Shown here piece by piece: positions 43,266-52,402 of a DNA stretch of 58,122 nt (its first letter is position 1; each line of letters begins with the position of its first letter). This DNA comes from Desulfobulbaceae bacterium (GTDB taxonomy: Bacteria > Desulfobacterota > Desulfobulbia > Desulfobulbales > Desulfocapsaceae), in assembly GCA_026988015.1 (NCBI GenBank), contig JALSMA010000028.1:1-58122 (forward strand), written 5' to 3'. The notes below the pieces were generated by a model, which worked only from the letters and a program-made list of their open reading frames with translations, did not search any database and was not told the origin of the DNA. Position numbers and translations under genes: made by a program.

Positions 43266-44376
43266 TTAAAAATCCTCGTATGAGCTTGGTGAGTCTGGCG
43301 TCTGGAATGAGAAATGCATCATGGCCGCAATCAGCCTCTATTTCACAGAAGCTGACATCCTGTCCTGTGCGCTTTAAGGCTTGGACCAGTTCCTTTGCCT
43401 GGTAGGTAGGGTAGAGCCAGTCGCTGGTGTATGAGATAACTAAAAATTTGGAGTGGCTTCCGGTAAGGTCCTGGAGGCTTTCTCGGGTGTTGACTGTGTC
43501 TGCAAGATCAAAGTAGTCAGCGGCTTTAGTTATATAGAGTACGGAGTTTGCGTCAAAGCGTTTTGCAAATTTTGTGCCTTGATAATGAAGATAACTCTCC
43601 ACCTGGAAATCCGCATCAAAGTTAAAGGAAAAATCTTCTTTGTCCTGCAGGTTTCGTCCAAATTTGCGGCGCATGGCGTCGTCTGAAAGATAGGTGATGT
43701 GACCGATCATTCTGGCAACGGCGAGACCCAGGTCAGGATAGGAGCTGTGGTAATAATTGCCCTTGTTCCAGTTCGGATCAGCCATAATTGCCTGTCGTGC
43801 AACTTCGTTAAAGGCGATGGCCAGAGCTGAGTGACGCATGGTGGTTGCGATGGGAACGGCGGAGCGAACCATCTGAGGGTAGCGGACACACCATTCCAGG
43901 ACCTGCATCCCTCCAACCGAACCTCCAATGACTGAATGAAGCTGCTGGATATTCAGGTGTTCCAGCACTTTTTTCTGGGAATTGACCATATCCCCGATGG
44001 TGACCATGGGAAAATCCAGTCCATAGGGTTTTCGGGTTTCGGGATTGATGGATGAAGGACCAGTTGATCCCATGCAGCTGCCAAGAATGTTACAACACAC
44101 AATAAAATAGAGGTTTGTGTCAATTCCTTTACCGGGACCAACCATACAGTCCCACCAACCGGGATGCTGCCTTTCAGACTCACCCTCATATACACCAGCC
44201 ACATGGGAATCCCCGGAGAACGCGTGACAGATAAGAATCACATTGTCCCGGGCCTCATTGAGGGTGCCACTGGTCTCGTAGGCGATGGTCACCGGACTGA
44301 GTGACAGGCCGCTGTCCAGAAGCTGCTCGGTCTCTGGTGAGGTGATGGTAAGATACTCTTTGCGAACTGTTAACAA
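43231..44376 (-). CDS. metX: homoserine O-acetyltransferase (MetX)
   Basis: A 381-residue alpha/beta-hydrolase-fold acyltransferase that activates homoserine for methionine synthesis. The nucleophile elbow is [14 protein letters not shown], with SYTSDWLYP and CGHDAFL giving the Asp and His of the triad. [15 protein letters not shown] and [15 protein letters not shown] are family-typical. There is no ATG near the N-terminus; I use TTG 44376 because GGAGGAG lies 4 bases upstream and the family begins close to it. TTG 44394, overlapping the metY stop, is the alternative. It lies between metY and metW, a common operon. Confidence 0.92.
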   Translation of the reverse strand: MLTVRKEYLTITSPETEQLLDSGLSLSPVTIAYETSGTLNEARDNVILICHAFSGDSHVAGVYEGESERQHPGWWDCMVGPGKGIDTNLYFIVCCNILGSCMGSTGPSSINPETRKPYGLDFPMVTIGDMVNSQKKVLEHLNIQQLHSVIGGSVGGMQVLEWCVRYPQMVRSAVPIATTMRHSALAIAFNEVARQAIMADPNWNKGNYYHSSYPDLGLAVARMIGHITYLSDDAMRRKFGRNLQDKEDFSFNFDADFQVESYLHYQGTKFAKRFDANSVLYITKAADYFDLADTVNTRESLQDLTGSHSKFLVISYTSDWLYPTYQAKELVQALKRTGQDVSFCEIEADCGHDAFLIPDARLTKLIRGFLNGIDAPQTTTI

Positions 44377-44390
44377 CTTTCTCCTCCGGG

Positions 44391-45665
44391 TCAACTGGCT
44401 GTAAGGGCCTGATCAAGATCAGCCAGAATATCATCAATATGCTCAATGCCGATTGAAAGTCTGATCATTGAAGGGCTAATCCCTGATTCTTCGAGCTGCT
44501 CCTGTGAAAGTTGGGAATGGGTTGTGGAAGCGGGATGGATAGCAAGTGATTTGGCATCCCCCACATTTGCCAGGTGAGAAAAGAGCTGCAGGGATTCGAT
44601 GAAGTCCTTTCCTGCATTGAGTCCGCCTTTGACACCGAATACAACCATACCACCAAAGCCGTTTTTCAGGTAGCTGCTGGCCGTGGCGTAGTTCTTACTG
44701 TCTTTGCGGCCGGGGTAATTGACCCAATCGACCCTGTTGTGATTGGTGAGAAAATTTGCAACAGCCTGTCCGTTTTGAGAGTGACGCTCCATTCTCAAAC
44801 TCAGGGTTTCCATTCCCTGAAGAATTGACCAGCAGTTGTCTGGTGAGATACAGGCACCAAGGTTTCGGAGTGGAACCAGGCGCATTCGCAGGGCAAAGGC
44901 AACAGGGTTCAGGTCACCCAGGTCATGGGCATAGCGGAGTCCGTGGTAGGATGTGTCAGGCTCGTTATAGAGAGTGAATTTAGGGTCAGTCCAGTCAAAT
45001 TTTCCGGCATCTGTAACGATCCCGCCAATAACAGTGCCATGTCCGCCTATCCATTTTGTGAGAGAATGGATCACAATATCTGCGCCATGATCAATGGGCC
45101 GCATCATGCACGGTGGCGTGAAGGTTGCGTCTACTATAAGTGGCAGCTTGTGTTCCCTTGCAATTTTGGCAACTGCGTTAATGTCAGTCATTGTGAGGCT
45201 GGGATTGCCAATGGTTTCACAGTAGAGCGCCCTGGTGTTCTCATTGATGGCCTTCTTGAAATTCTCCGGGTTCACAGGGTCAACGAGTTTAACATTGATA
45301 CCAAGTTGAGGCAGAATAGAATCAAATTGAGAGTAAGTTCCGCCATAGAGATTGTTGGCGGCCACAATCTCATTCCCAGCTTCACAGATATTAATTATGG
45401 TATAGAATATTGCAGAGGTGCCGGAGGCAAGTGCGAGTGAGGCGGCTCCTCCCTCAAGATGAGCCATACGTTCTTCGAGGACTGCCTGGGTGGGATTCCC
45501 GATCCGTGTGTAGATATTTCCGAGTTCTTTCAGGGCAAAGAGATTGGCCGCGTGTTCTGTACCTTTAAAGAGGTACGAAGCGGTACGATATATGGGAGTT
45601 GCACAGGATAGGGTGTCCGAATCCACTTTTCGGCCGCCATGGAGTGCTGTTGTTTCAAATTTCAT
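44391..45665 (-). CDS. metY: O-acetylhomoserine sulfhydrylase (MetY)
   Basis: A 424-residue PLP enzyme of the Cys/Met metabolism family that makes homocysteine from O-acetylhomoserine and sulfide, a fitting route for a sulfide-rich anaerobe. The PLP lysine lies in [43 protein letters not shown] and the C-terminal [12 protein letters not shown] are typical. ATG 45665 with AGAGGAG is chosen; the frame is open for 14 further codons without a ribosome site. It is the first gene of metY-metX-metW. I looked for a SAM riboswitch in its leader and found none. Confidence 0.94.
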   Translation of the reverse strand: MKFETTALHGGRKVDSDTLSCATPIYRTASYLFKGTEHAANLFALKELGNIYTRIGNPTQAVLEERMAHLEGGAASLALASGTSAIFYTIINICEAGNEIVAANNLYGGTYSQFDSILPQLGINVKLVDPVNPENFKKAINENTRALYCETIGNPSLTMTDINAVAKIAREHKLPLIVDATFTPPCMMRPIDHGADIVIHSLTKWIGGHGTVIGGIVTDAGKFDWTDPKFTLYNEPDTSYHGLRYAHDLGDLNPVAFALRMRLVPLRNLGACISPDNCWSILQGMETLSLRMERHSQNGQAVANFLTNHNRVDWVNYPGRKDSKNYATASSYLKNGFGGMVVFGVKGGLNAGKDFIESLQLFSHLANVGDAKSLAIHPASTTHSQLSQEQLEESGISPSMIRLSIGIEHIDDILADLDQALTAS

Positions 45666-45941
45666 ATTTCTCCTCTTGTCAGGAATTAAGCTGGAATGTT
45701 TTGGCATGAGGACCGGAATGGAGCAGGGCCGTCATTTCACAAAAAGAAGTGTATCATCATTGTAAAAAATCACATCCAAATTTTAAGCCTAGAAGTGTAA
45801 TATTCATGGCACTGTACCACCATGTGGTTGCATTTTGCCATTGAAATTTTCTTTTTTTTGTGAGTCCAGAAAAAGCTGTTTTGGGAATTGGTCGATTTTT
45901 CTTTGAGTTAAAGTTTTTTTTGAACTGAGAAATGGTATTTC

Positions 45942-45987
45942 CCACTATATGTTGTAGATAGTTCTTGCAAGGAGCCATATGTGTGGT
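45942..45987 (+). promoter_or_regulatory. NrdR-like box(es) before nrdJ
   Basis: CCACTATATGTTGTAG (45942-45957) agrees with the NrdR-box consensus ACACTATATATTGTGT at 12 of 16 positions. A weak second candidate, GAGCCATATGTGTGGT (45972-45987), sits 30 bases downstream on the same helix face, as paired NrdR boxes usually do. The second box is poor and may be chance. Confidence 0.45.
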
Positions 45988-45994
45988 GTATGTT
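45965..45994 (+). promoter_or_regulatory. possible promoter of nrdJ
   Basis: TTGCAA (45965-45970), 18-base spacer, TATGTT (45989-45994). It would place the second NrdR-like box between -35 and -10 and the first just upstream. The leader would be about 120 bases. The 456-base gap 45666-46121 holds this, the metY leader and AT-rich sequence with no other feature I can name. Confidence 0.35.
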
Positions 45995-46121
45995 CCCTCT
46001 CGCAAGTGGACTGCTAAAATCTTTGAAAAACACTTTTCTTATGGCCAGTTCTGTGAGTGCCTATTAATTATCAGCCTTTCAGCTATTCGTTTTTACTATT
46101 TTCAGCCAAAATGAGGAAACT

Positions 46122-48293
46122 ATGACTCCCGACTTAACCAAACAGGTATTGACCCCGACTGCAGAAACCGTACTGAGCAGGCGCTATTATCTGAAAGATA
46201 GTAACGGTGATGCCGTTGAGACTTGGGAAACGCTCTGCAAGCGGGTGAGCAATGCGGTGGCTGAAGTAGATAAAGACAGTGAAGGTTTTGAGGCTCTTCG
46301 TGAGTCCTATTTCAGAATGATATATCATCTGGATTTCCTGCCTAATTCTCCTTGTTTGATGAATGCAGGAACAGACATTGGCCAGCTTTCAGCATGTTTT
46401 GTCCTTCCAATCGAAGATTCCATGGATGGTATTTTCACCGCCATTCGCAACGGTGCCCTTGTCCATAAAACAGGTGGCGGAACGGGGTATTCTTTTTCCA
46501 GGCTTCGTTCCAGAAATGCCTCTGTCAAATCGACCCAGGGCGTTGCTTCTGGTCCGCTGTCGTTTGCTGCAGTCTTTGATGCAGCGACTGAAACCATTAA
46601 ACAGGGTGGTAAGCGGCGTGGGGCCAACATGGGTGTGCTTCGCATTGATCATCCGGATATCATGGATTTTATCAGCGCTAAGGAAAATCAGGATAAATTT
46701 AATAACTTCAATTTCAGTGTGGCTATAACCGATGCCTTTATGCAGGCAGTGGAAGAGGATGCCGAGTACAGTCTCATCGAGCCTTCGTCGGGACTGGATG
46801 TTGGAAGCCTCAGTGCCCGTGCTGTTTTTGAGAAGATCATTGACCTGGCATGGCATAATGGTGAGCCTGGTGTCCTTTTCATTGATGCTGCTAATAGAGA
46901 TAACATGACTCCCCAGTTTGGTGACTTTGAGGCGACCAATCCCTGTGGGGAGCAATGGCTTCTTCCCTATGAGAGCTGTAATCTCGGGTCGTTGAATCTC
47001 AGTAATTTTGTAAAAGACGGAAAAGTAGATTATCCCCGTATGGAAAATGTTGTCCGTGTCGCAACATCCTTTCTTGATAACGTTATCGACTGTAACCGTT
47101 TTCCTATTCCCGAGATCGAGGAGATGACCCTCAAGACCAGGAAGATAGGTATGGGTATCATGGGACTTCATGACCTGTTGATCCAGCTGGAACTCCCTTA
47201 TGGCAGCGAAGAAGGGCGTTCCCAGGCAGCGGAAATAATGGCATTTATCAGAGAAAAAGCTGAGGAATGTTCCATCGAGATTGCTGAAAAAAAAGGTGCG
47301 TTCCCAGCCTATGACCCCGAAGTAAATGAGTATCCTGCGCGACGCAATGCAGCTCTTACCTCCATTCAGCCCACTGGTACTGTCTCCATGATTGCCGATT
47401 GCGCCTCAGGATGCGAACCTTATTTTTCCATTGTGATGGTCAAGAATGTGATGGATGGAGATCGGTTGATTCTTGTTAATAAACACTTTGAGCAGGTTGC
47501 CAGAAGAGAGAGATTTTACTCTGACGAGCTGATGGCAAAGGTAGCGGATTCCGGAACGGTGATCGGTCATGACGAAATTCCAGTGAAGTGGCAGGAGGTG
47601 TTTCGGACAGCGCAGGATGTCTCCCCGGAAGGCCATATCCAGATGCAGGGAATATTGCAGAATAACGGGGTGGATTCTTCCATTTCCAAGACCATTAATT
47701 TACCTAACAGTGCAAGCCGTGAGGAGGTTGAACTATCCTATATTATGGGATTCAAACTCGGCTGCAAGGGGCTGACTGTTTATCGTGACGGGTCCAGGGA
47801 TTCTCAGGTACTGAACACCACAGATAATACAGGTTCAGATCAGGAGATGGCACTGGTGTCCAGTGCTGGTGTGAAAAAAACCCTGCCAGATACACTCAGT
47901 GCCAAACGGTATCGGGTAAAAGATCAGGATCAGAAGTCGGTGTATATCATTGTCTGTTTTGATGAGAATGAACAACCCATGGAGGTCTTTGCCAAATTCC
48001 CCTTTGATAACAGGGTGGATCTCAAAGACAAGTCAACCATGTGGACCACCACCTGTCGGCTGGTATCCTTGGCCCTCCGCTTTAATATCCCGGCCTCTGA
48101 AATTATTAAGCAGCTTGATCGTTCAAGCGGACATATGCTTGACCTTCCTGCTCAATTGAGTAAATTGTTCAAATCATTCATGGCTGGAACCCAGCATGGT
48201 TTTGCCTCCACCTGTCCCGAATGTGCCGGTGCTCTGGTCTTTGAGGAAGGGTGTGAAACGTGCCATGAATGTGGTTACAGTAAATGCTCGTAA
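46122..48293 (+). CDS. nrdJ: class II adenosylcobalamin-dependent ribonucleotide reductase
   Basis: A 723-residue single-subunit reductase converting ribonucleotides to deoxyribonucleotides with B12 as radical source, independent of oxygen. The radical-site region is NPCGEQWLLPYESCNLGSLN (Asn273, Cys275, Glu277). The partner redox cysteine is Cys92 (QLSACFVLP), and GALVHKTGGGTGYSFSRL is typical. The C-terminus has the NrdJ domain (KRYRVKDQDQKSVYII) and ends in a zinc-ribbon with two CxxC pairs, CPEC and CHEC, that carries the reducing thiols. No ATP-cone is visible at the N-terminus. A short inverted repeat (48284-48300) spans the stop codon. NrdR-like sequence lies upstream. Confidence 0.95.
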   Translation: MTPDLTKQVLTPTAETVLSRRYYLKDSNGDAVETWETLCKRVSNAVAEVDKDSEGFEALRESYFRMIYHLDFLPNSPCLMNAGTDIGQLSACFVLPIEDSMDGIFTAIRNGALVHKTGGGTGYSFSRLRSRNASVKSTQGVASGPLSFAAVFDAATETIKQGGKRRGANMGVLRIDHPDIMDFISAKENQDKFNNFNFSVAITDAFMQAVEEDAEYSLIEPSSGLDVGSLSARAVFEKIIDLAWHNGEPGVLFIDAANRDNMTPQFGDFEATNPCGEQWLLPYESCNLGSLNLSNFVKDGKVDYPRMENVVRVATSFLDNVIDCNRFPIPEIEEMTLKTRKIGMGIMGLHDLLIQLELPYGSEEGRSQAAEIMAFIREKAEECSIEIAEKKGAFPAYDPEVNEYPARRNAALTSIQPTGTVSMIADCASGCEPYFSIVMVKNVMDGDRLILVNKHFEQVARRERFYSDELMAKVADSGTVIGHDEIPVKWQEVFRTAQDVSPEGHIQMQGILQNNGVDSSISKTINLPNSASREEVELSYIMGFKLGCKGLTVYRDGSRDSQVLNTTDNTGSDQEMALVSSAGVKKTLPDTLSAKRYRVKDQDQKSVYIIVCFDENEQPMEVFAKFPFDNRVDLKDKSTMWTTTCRLVSLALRFNIPASEIIKQLDRSSGHMLDLPAQLSKLFKSFMAGTQHGFASTCPECAGALVFEEGCETCHECGYSKCS

Positions 48294-48353
48294 TGAGCAT
48301 GCACTGAACGTATATGCATTTTCGAGAACCGATAAGAAAAGAGAGTATGATAT

Positions 48354-48878
48354 ATGGGAAAGATAGGAAGAAATGAGCAATGTCCTTGCGGTAGTGGAAA
48401 AAAGTTTAAACACTGCTGTCTGCCAAAAAAGCAGGCAGGGATGGTTGCAAACAATCCCGAGGCTGCCTTCAAGGTCTCACTGATTGCTGAGATAGATGCC
48501 ATTGTTCAAGTGGCTCAAGAGAAGAAGCAGAAGATCAGAGAGCTTGGAGTGTTCATCCTCTTGGCGACCGCTGAGGGTGATGCCTGGCTTCTAGAGATAA
48601 CTGACTCTGATGCAGTGCAGCTGGCCAGGGATGGTGAAGCACTGGAGATTCCCATTGATGAAAAATCTGATACCATTGAGATAAACTGGAGTCACACCTT
48701 TGATCTCAGCAACAAGCGATTTGAGTTTACTGCCTACAGCGATAAAGAAAAGAGTGTTAAAGAGAGCTATCCGGCAAAAGAGATCAGCGCATCCATCAAG
48801 CGGATTAAAAAGAGATTTCCCAGTGAAGTTCTTGAACGGGTTCATGTTGACTCCTCGGAACACGAATCGTCTGACTGA
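48354..48878 (+). CDS. SEC-C metal-binding motif protein
   Basis: A 174-residue soluble protein beginning with a SEC-C motif, [18 protein letters not shown], at about 5-22. It is the same zinc module as at the SecA C-terminus. The rest (about 40-174) is an unclassified alpha/beta domain with long charged helices. ATG 48354 lies 60 bases after nrdJ. Its TGA is directly followed by the GTG of the VanZ-like gene. Stand-alone SEC-C proteins are common and mostly uncharacterised, and a chaperone link is only conjecture. Confidence 0.85.
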   Translation: MGKIGRNEQCPCGSGKKFKHCCLPKKQAGMVANNPEAAFKVSLIAEIDAIVQVAQEKKQKIRELGVFILLATAEGDAWLLEITDSDAVQLARDGEALEIPIDEKSDTIEINWSHTFDLSNKRFEFTAYSDKEKSVKESYPAKEISASIKRIKKRFPSEVLERVHVDSSEHESSD

Positions 48879-49298
48879 GTGGCGGTGAAATATGTAGTAA
48901 AAACAGTCCCCGTGACCCTGGTCATGGGGACTATTTTTTTTCTTTCACATCAGAGTGGTGACAGCCTGAGCTTGCCGTCTTTTCCGGGTGCCGACAAGCT
49001 CGCCCACATGACAGCCTATGGGGTACTGGCTGCAACCGTTCTCTGGTTCTTTGGTGGCCGGGCACCGGAAAAACCCGGCAGATATACACTCCTGACAGTT
49101 TTCTGTTGTCTACTGTACGGCATGAGTGATGAGTACCATCAGTCGTTCATAGCGCTTCGTTCTGTGAGCGGATACGATCTGCTTGCAGATGTCGCCGGGG
49201 CTTTCTGTTTCGGCTTGGTCTGGTTGAAAAGCCCGGTTCTGCAACAGAGGATGGTCAGTTGTCAGACTAGGGTGCTTCAGTCTTTATCCCTTAACTGA
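48879..49298 (+). CDS. VanZ-like family membrane protein
   Basis: A 139-residue protein with four membrane segments and the VanZ-like pattern: FFLSHQSGDSLSLPSFPGADKLAHMTAYGVLA, then GMSDEYHQSF and a last helix after YDLLADVAGAFCFGL. The H-x5-Y and DEYHQ positions are the conserved ones. VanZ relatives are linked to teicoplanin tolerance in Gram-positives, but the role in Gram-negatives is unknown. The start is GTG 48879 on the base after the SEC-C gene stop. It converges on, and overlaps by 8 bases, the YqeY-like gene. Confidence 0.85.
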   Translation: MAVKYVVKTVPVTLVMGTIFFLSHQSGDSLSLPSFPGADKLAHMTAYGVLAATVLWFFGGRAPEKPGRYTLLTVFCCLLYGMSDEYHQSFIALRSVSGYDLLADVAGAFCFGLVWLKSPVLQQRMVSCQTRVLQSLSLN

Positions 49299-49704
49299 GT
49301 GCTTTTCTTACCATCTGGGAGGCGATACCCATGTCAATCGTTTCGCCATACTCCTTTTTCAGGCGGCCCATGACCTGCCCTATGAGTTTGGGGTTTTTCT
49401 CAGGAAGTTCTGCCACAATTGCGGCGACGATCTCACTGGTCTCTTCAGGGCTTTTGGTTTCCGGAATGAATACTTCGAGTATGGCTACAGTGTTACCAAC
49501 GTCTATTCCGGCTTCAATGGACTGGTGTGCCATCTTTAGCTCCCTTTTGGCTGCGGCCAGAATGTCTTTTTCCTCTGCTTGCCTGTTTCCATCTGCTTTG
49601 GCAATTTTCTGGGCGGCATCAAGAAGCATGGCAAGAACGGTGGATTTCTCCAGATTATCTTTCTTGGCCAGCATCATTTTTTTTCGTAGTTCTTTAATGT
49701 TCAT
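49291..49704 (-). CDS. GatB/YqeY-like protein
   Basis: A 137-residue protein of the YqeY family (PF09424), related to the tRNA-binding tail of the amidotransferase subunit GatB. It shows the typical lysine-rich start (MNIKELRKKMMLAKKDNLEKS) and the C-terminal LIGQVMGRLKKEYGETIDMGIASQMVRK. It may bind RNA, but its role is undefined. It lies 10 bases after hemB in the ntrX-hemB-yqeY transcript and overlaps the convergent VanZ-like gene by 8 bases. Confidence 0.9.
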   Translation of the reverse strand: MNIKELRKKMMLAKKDNLEKSTVLAMLLDAAQKIAKADGNRQAEEKDILAAAKRELKMAHQSIEAGIDVGNTVAILEVFIPETKSPEETSEIVAAIVAELPEKNPKLIGQVMGRLKKEYGETIDMGIASQMVRKALS

Positions 49705-49714
49705 TTTTTTTCTT

Positions 49715-50689
49715 TTATCCCTGTAAGAGCCTTGCCATGTCCTTGGCGAAATAGGTTAAAATAATATCTGCCCCTGCACGTTTAATGGAAAGAAGGGTCT
49801 CTGCCATAACCTTGTCGCCATCTATCCATCCCTTTTCTGCAGCTGCCTTGATCATGGCATACTCTCCACTTACGTGATAAGCGGCAATGGGGAGGTCAAA
49901 TTCATCCTTGAGACGGCTTATGATGTCCAGGTAGGCAAGAGCGGGTTTTACCATGAGGATGTCCGCACCTTCATCAACGTCAAGGGTAGCCTCCCGCAGC
50001 GCTTCCCTGGTATTTGCAGGGTCCATCTGATAACTCCTGCGGTCACCAAACTGTGGTGCACAGTCGGCGGCATCCCGGAAAGGGCCATAAAATGCAGATG
50101 CGTACTTTACGGCATAGGACATGATCGGAATCATGTCAAAATTACTTTCATCCAGAGTTGCCCGTATTTCTGCAACACGACCATCCATCATATCAGAGGG
50201 AGCCACCATGTCAGCTCCAGCCTGGGCATGGGAAAGGGCTGTTTTAGCAAGTATTTCAAGGGTTGCATCGTTGTCAACAGTGTCTCCTATAAGGCACCCG
50301 CAATGACCATGGTCGGTGTACTCACAGAGGCAGACGTCGGTGATAACAGTAAGATTCGGAGCCTTGTTCTTGAGTTCACGGATACCGCGCTGGATAATCC
50401 CATCTTTTGCATGGGCACCACTACCCATGGCATCTTTTTTCTCAGGAAGCCCGAAGAGGATCATTGAATTTACACCAAGTTCCAGACATTCAGCAGCTTC
50501 TCTGGCAAGCTGATCAACGCTGAGTCTGAATACCCCGGGCATGGATGATATCTCCTCTCGTTTGTTTTTGCCTGGTGCGATAAATACCGGATACACAAAC
50601 TGGGCAGGGGAAAGTTGCGTTTCACGGATCAATGCCCGCAGTGATTCATTTTTACGAAGACGACGGGGGCGGTATTCGGGGAAGACCAT
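49715..50689 (-). CDS. hemB: porphobilinogen synthase (delta-aminolevulinate dehydratase)
   Basis: A 324-residue enzyme joining two 5-aminolevulinate molecules in tetrapyrrole synthesis, feeding heme, siroheme and B12. Schiff-base lysines are seen in [17 protein letters not shown] and [14 protein letters not shown]. The metal-site region is [14 protein letters not shown], which is cysteine-rich and suggests a zinc-type enzyme. [21 protein letters not shown] is typical. It lies 4 bases after ntrX and 10 before yqeY. It would supply cobalamin precursor for the B12-dependent reductase in this window, though that link is only metabolic. Confidence 0.95.
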   Translation of the reverse strand: MVFPEYRPRRLRKNESLRALIRETQLSPAQFVYPVFIAPGKNKREEISSMPGVFRLSVDQLAREAAECLELGVNSMILFGLPEKKDAMGSGAHAKDGIIQRGIRELKNKAPNLTVITDVCLCEYTDHGHCGCLIGDTVDNDATLEILAKTALSHAQAGADMVAPSDMMDGRVAEIRATLDESNFDMIPIMSYAVKYASAFYGPFRDAADCAPQFGDRRSYQMDPANTREALREATLDVDEGADILMVKPALAYLDIISRLKDEFDLPIAAYHVSGEYAMIKAAAEKGWIDGDKVMAETLLSIKRAGADIILTYFAKDMARLLQG

Positions 50690-50693
50690 TGTG

Positions 50694-52070
50694 TTACTCC
50701 TGATTTGTGATTTCTAGGGATTTCAGTTTTTTGTGGAGATGGCTGCGTTCCATTCCAACCTGCTCGGCGGTCTGGGAGATGTTGCCTTTGTTTTCATTGA
50801 GTTTATGTTGAAGATATTCTTTTTCAAACTCCTTTTTTGCCTGTTTGAAGTTTGGGATGCTATAAGACCTCAGAGCCTGCGGACGACTGGCAGAAGCAGG
50901 TGGCGCCATGGTGGGGGTTAAGAAAAGAGCGATATCTTTATCACTTATAATGTCAGCAGTACACATGATGGCCATTCGCTCTACAAAGTTTCTCAGTTCT
51001 CGTACATTACCGGGCCACGAATGCTGCATCATAACTTCCAGGGCACTTTCTGAAAACGATTTTTTCCCAAGACCCCTGCTGGCCAATCCTTTCATAAGAT
51101 CTTCAACAAGAAGCGGAATGTCAGATAGCCTTTCGTAAAGACTGGGCGTTGTTATGGGGACAACATTGAGTCGCCAGAAAAGATCTGCCCGAAAATTGCC
51201 CTGTTCGATTTCCTCTTCGAGATTCTTATTGGTGGCAGCAAGAACCCGCACATTAACAGAGATCGTTTTGTGACCACCCACTCGTTCAAATTTCTGTTCC
51301 TGCAGAATCCTGAGGATTTTAGCCTGGGTCTTCAAACTCATATCACCTATTTCATCTAGAAAGAGTATGCCGCCGTCGGCCTGATCAAATTTTCCACGTT
51401 TAGAAGTGTGAGCTCCTGTAAAAGAGCCTTTCTCATGGCCAAAAAGCTCAGATTCTATGAGTTCTTCAGGGATTGCTGCACAGTTTAGCTCGATCATGGG
51501 ACGGTCTGCTGTGAGCGAATGACGGTGGATGGATTGTGCTACCAGCTCTTTTCCGGTACCATGGTCACCACGAATAAGAACCCAGGCATCGGTGGGGGCC
51601 ACTCGTTCAATCTGTTCTCGCAGTTGCCTGATAACTTCGGATTCCCCTGTGAGTTGTACGGTTTTATCTGTTTTGTCGCGGAGAATCCTGTTGTCCTGCT
51701 CAAGCTGGGAGAAACGGAGACCATTACTGATTGCCAGGATGATCTTGTCGTAGGAGAGTGGTTTTTCCACAAAATCAAAGGCGCCATTGCGGGTGGCATT
51801 AACCGCAGTTTCTATGGTTCCATGTCCTGAAATCATAATGACAGGAAGGGAATGGATCGCCTTGATTTTTTCAAGAGCGGTGAGACCGTCCATGTTGTCA
51901 CCAAGCCAGATATCAAGAAGAACCAAGTCAATATTGTTTTCCTCCAGGATGGTGATTCCTTCTTCAGCGGACGCAGCACAAACCGGAATAAAACCTTCAT
52001 CCTCGAGAATGCCTGAGAGGCTCTCCCGTATAGAGGATTCATCGTCTATGATAAGGATTTGTTTTGCCAT
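50694..52070 (-). CDS. sigma-54-dependent response regulator (NtrX-type)
   Basis: A 458-residue regulator. The receiver has Asp9-Asp10 and phospho-Asp53 ([12 protein letters not shown]). The AAA+ domain has Walker A GDHGTGKE, the sigma-54 contact loop [14 protein letters not shown] and Walker [14 protein letters not shown]. The Fis-type helix-turn-helix ends the chain ([20 protein letters not shown]). The NtrX length, the receiver insert LGDNMDG, and the NtrY-like kinase upstream support NtrX. A 332-base gap separates it from the kinase gene, unusual for this pair. hemB and yqeY follow closely. The start at ATG 52070 lacks a clear Shine-Dalgarno sequence. Confidence 0.92.
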   Translation of the reverse strand: MAKQILIIDDESSIRESLSGILEDEGFIPVCAASAEEGITILEENNIDLVLLDIWLGDNMDGLTALEKIKAIHSLPVIMISGHGTIETAVNATRNGAFDFVEKPLSYDKIILAISNGLRFSQLEQDNRILRDKTDKTVQLTGESEVIRQLREQIERVAPTDAWVLIRGDHGTGKELVAQSIHRHSLTADRPMIELNCAAIPEELIESELFGHEKGSFTGAHTSKRGKFDQADGGILFLDEIGDMSLKTQAKILRILQEQKFERVGGHKTISVNVRVLAATNKNLEEEIEQGNFRADLFWRLNVVPITTPSLYERLSDIPLLVEDLMKGLASRGLGKKSFSESALEVMMQHSWPGNVRELRNFVERMAIMCTADIISDKDIALFLTPTMAPPASASRPQALRSYSIPNFKQAKKEFEKEYLQHKLNENKGNISQTAEQVGMERSHLHKKLKSLEITNQE

Positions 52071-52402
52071 AAAGAGTTTATTTAAACCTGTGCGAATGTC
52101 AATTGTGAGTCTGATCTTGTTGTTTGGTGTTTCCTTCTAACGGTGATGCTACATCCAGTGGGAAAATTTACAAGCAGCTTTTGAGAGTCGCGTTTGATTT
52201 GGAGTACTTTTATGAGAAAAATATACTTTATCCACTCCCTGACAGTCAATACGTTTCCAGGTACTGTTATCACCAAGAGCCGAAATGCTGCTATGAAGAC
52301 TGCTGTTACACGATATCGCGATGTAGAATTAAATTTTTCATTAGTGGACGGACTGTAACTTGCGAAGAATAATGGTATTCCGGTGAACTAATATATCCGT
52401 TC

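Noticed and set aside
45666-45800. SAM riboswitch before metY
   Set aside because: None of the conserved SAM-I or SAM-II core words is present in the leader.
46389-47171. 260-codon minus-strand frame
   Set aside because: It is antisense to the conserved core of nrdJ and shows no recognisable domain.
52124-52372. 82-codon Cys-rich plus-strand frame in the ntrY-ntrX gap
   Set aside because: No ribosome site and no family. Its cysteines come from AT-rich DNA; kept only as part of the gap finding.
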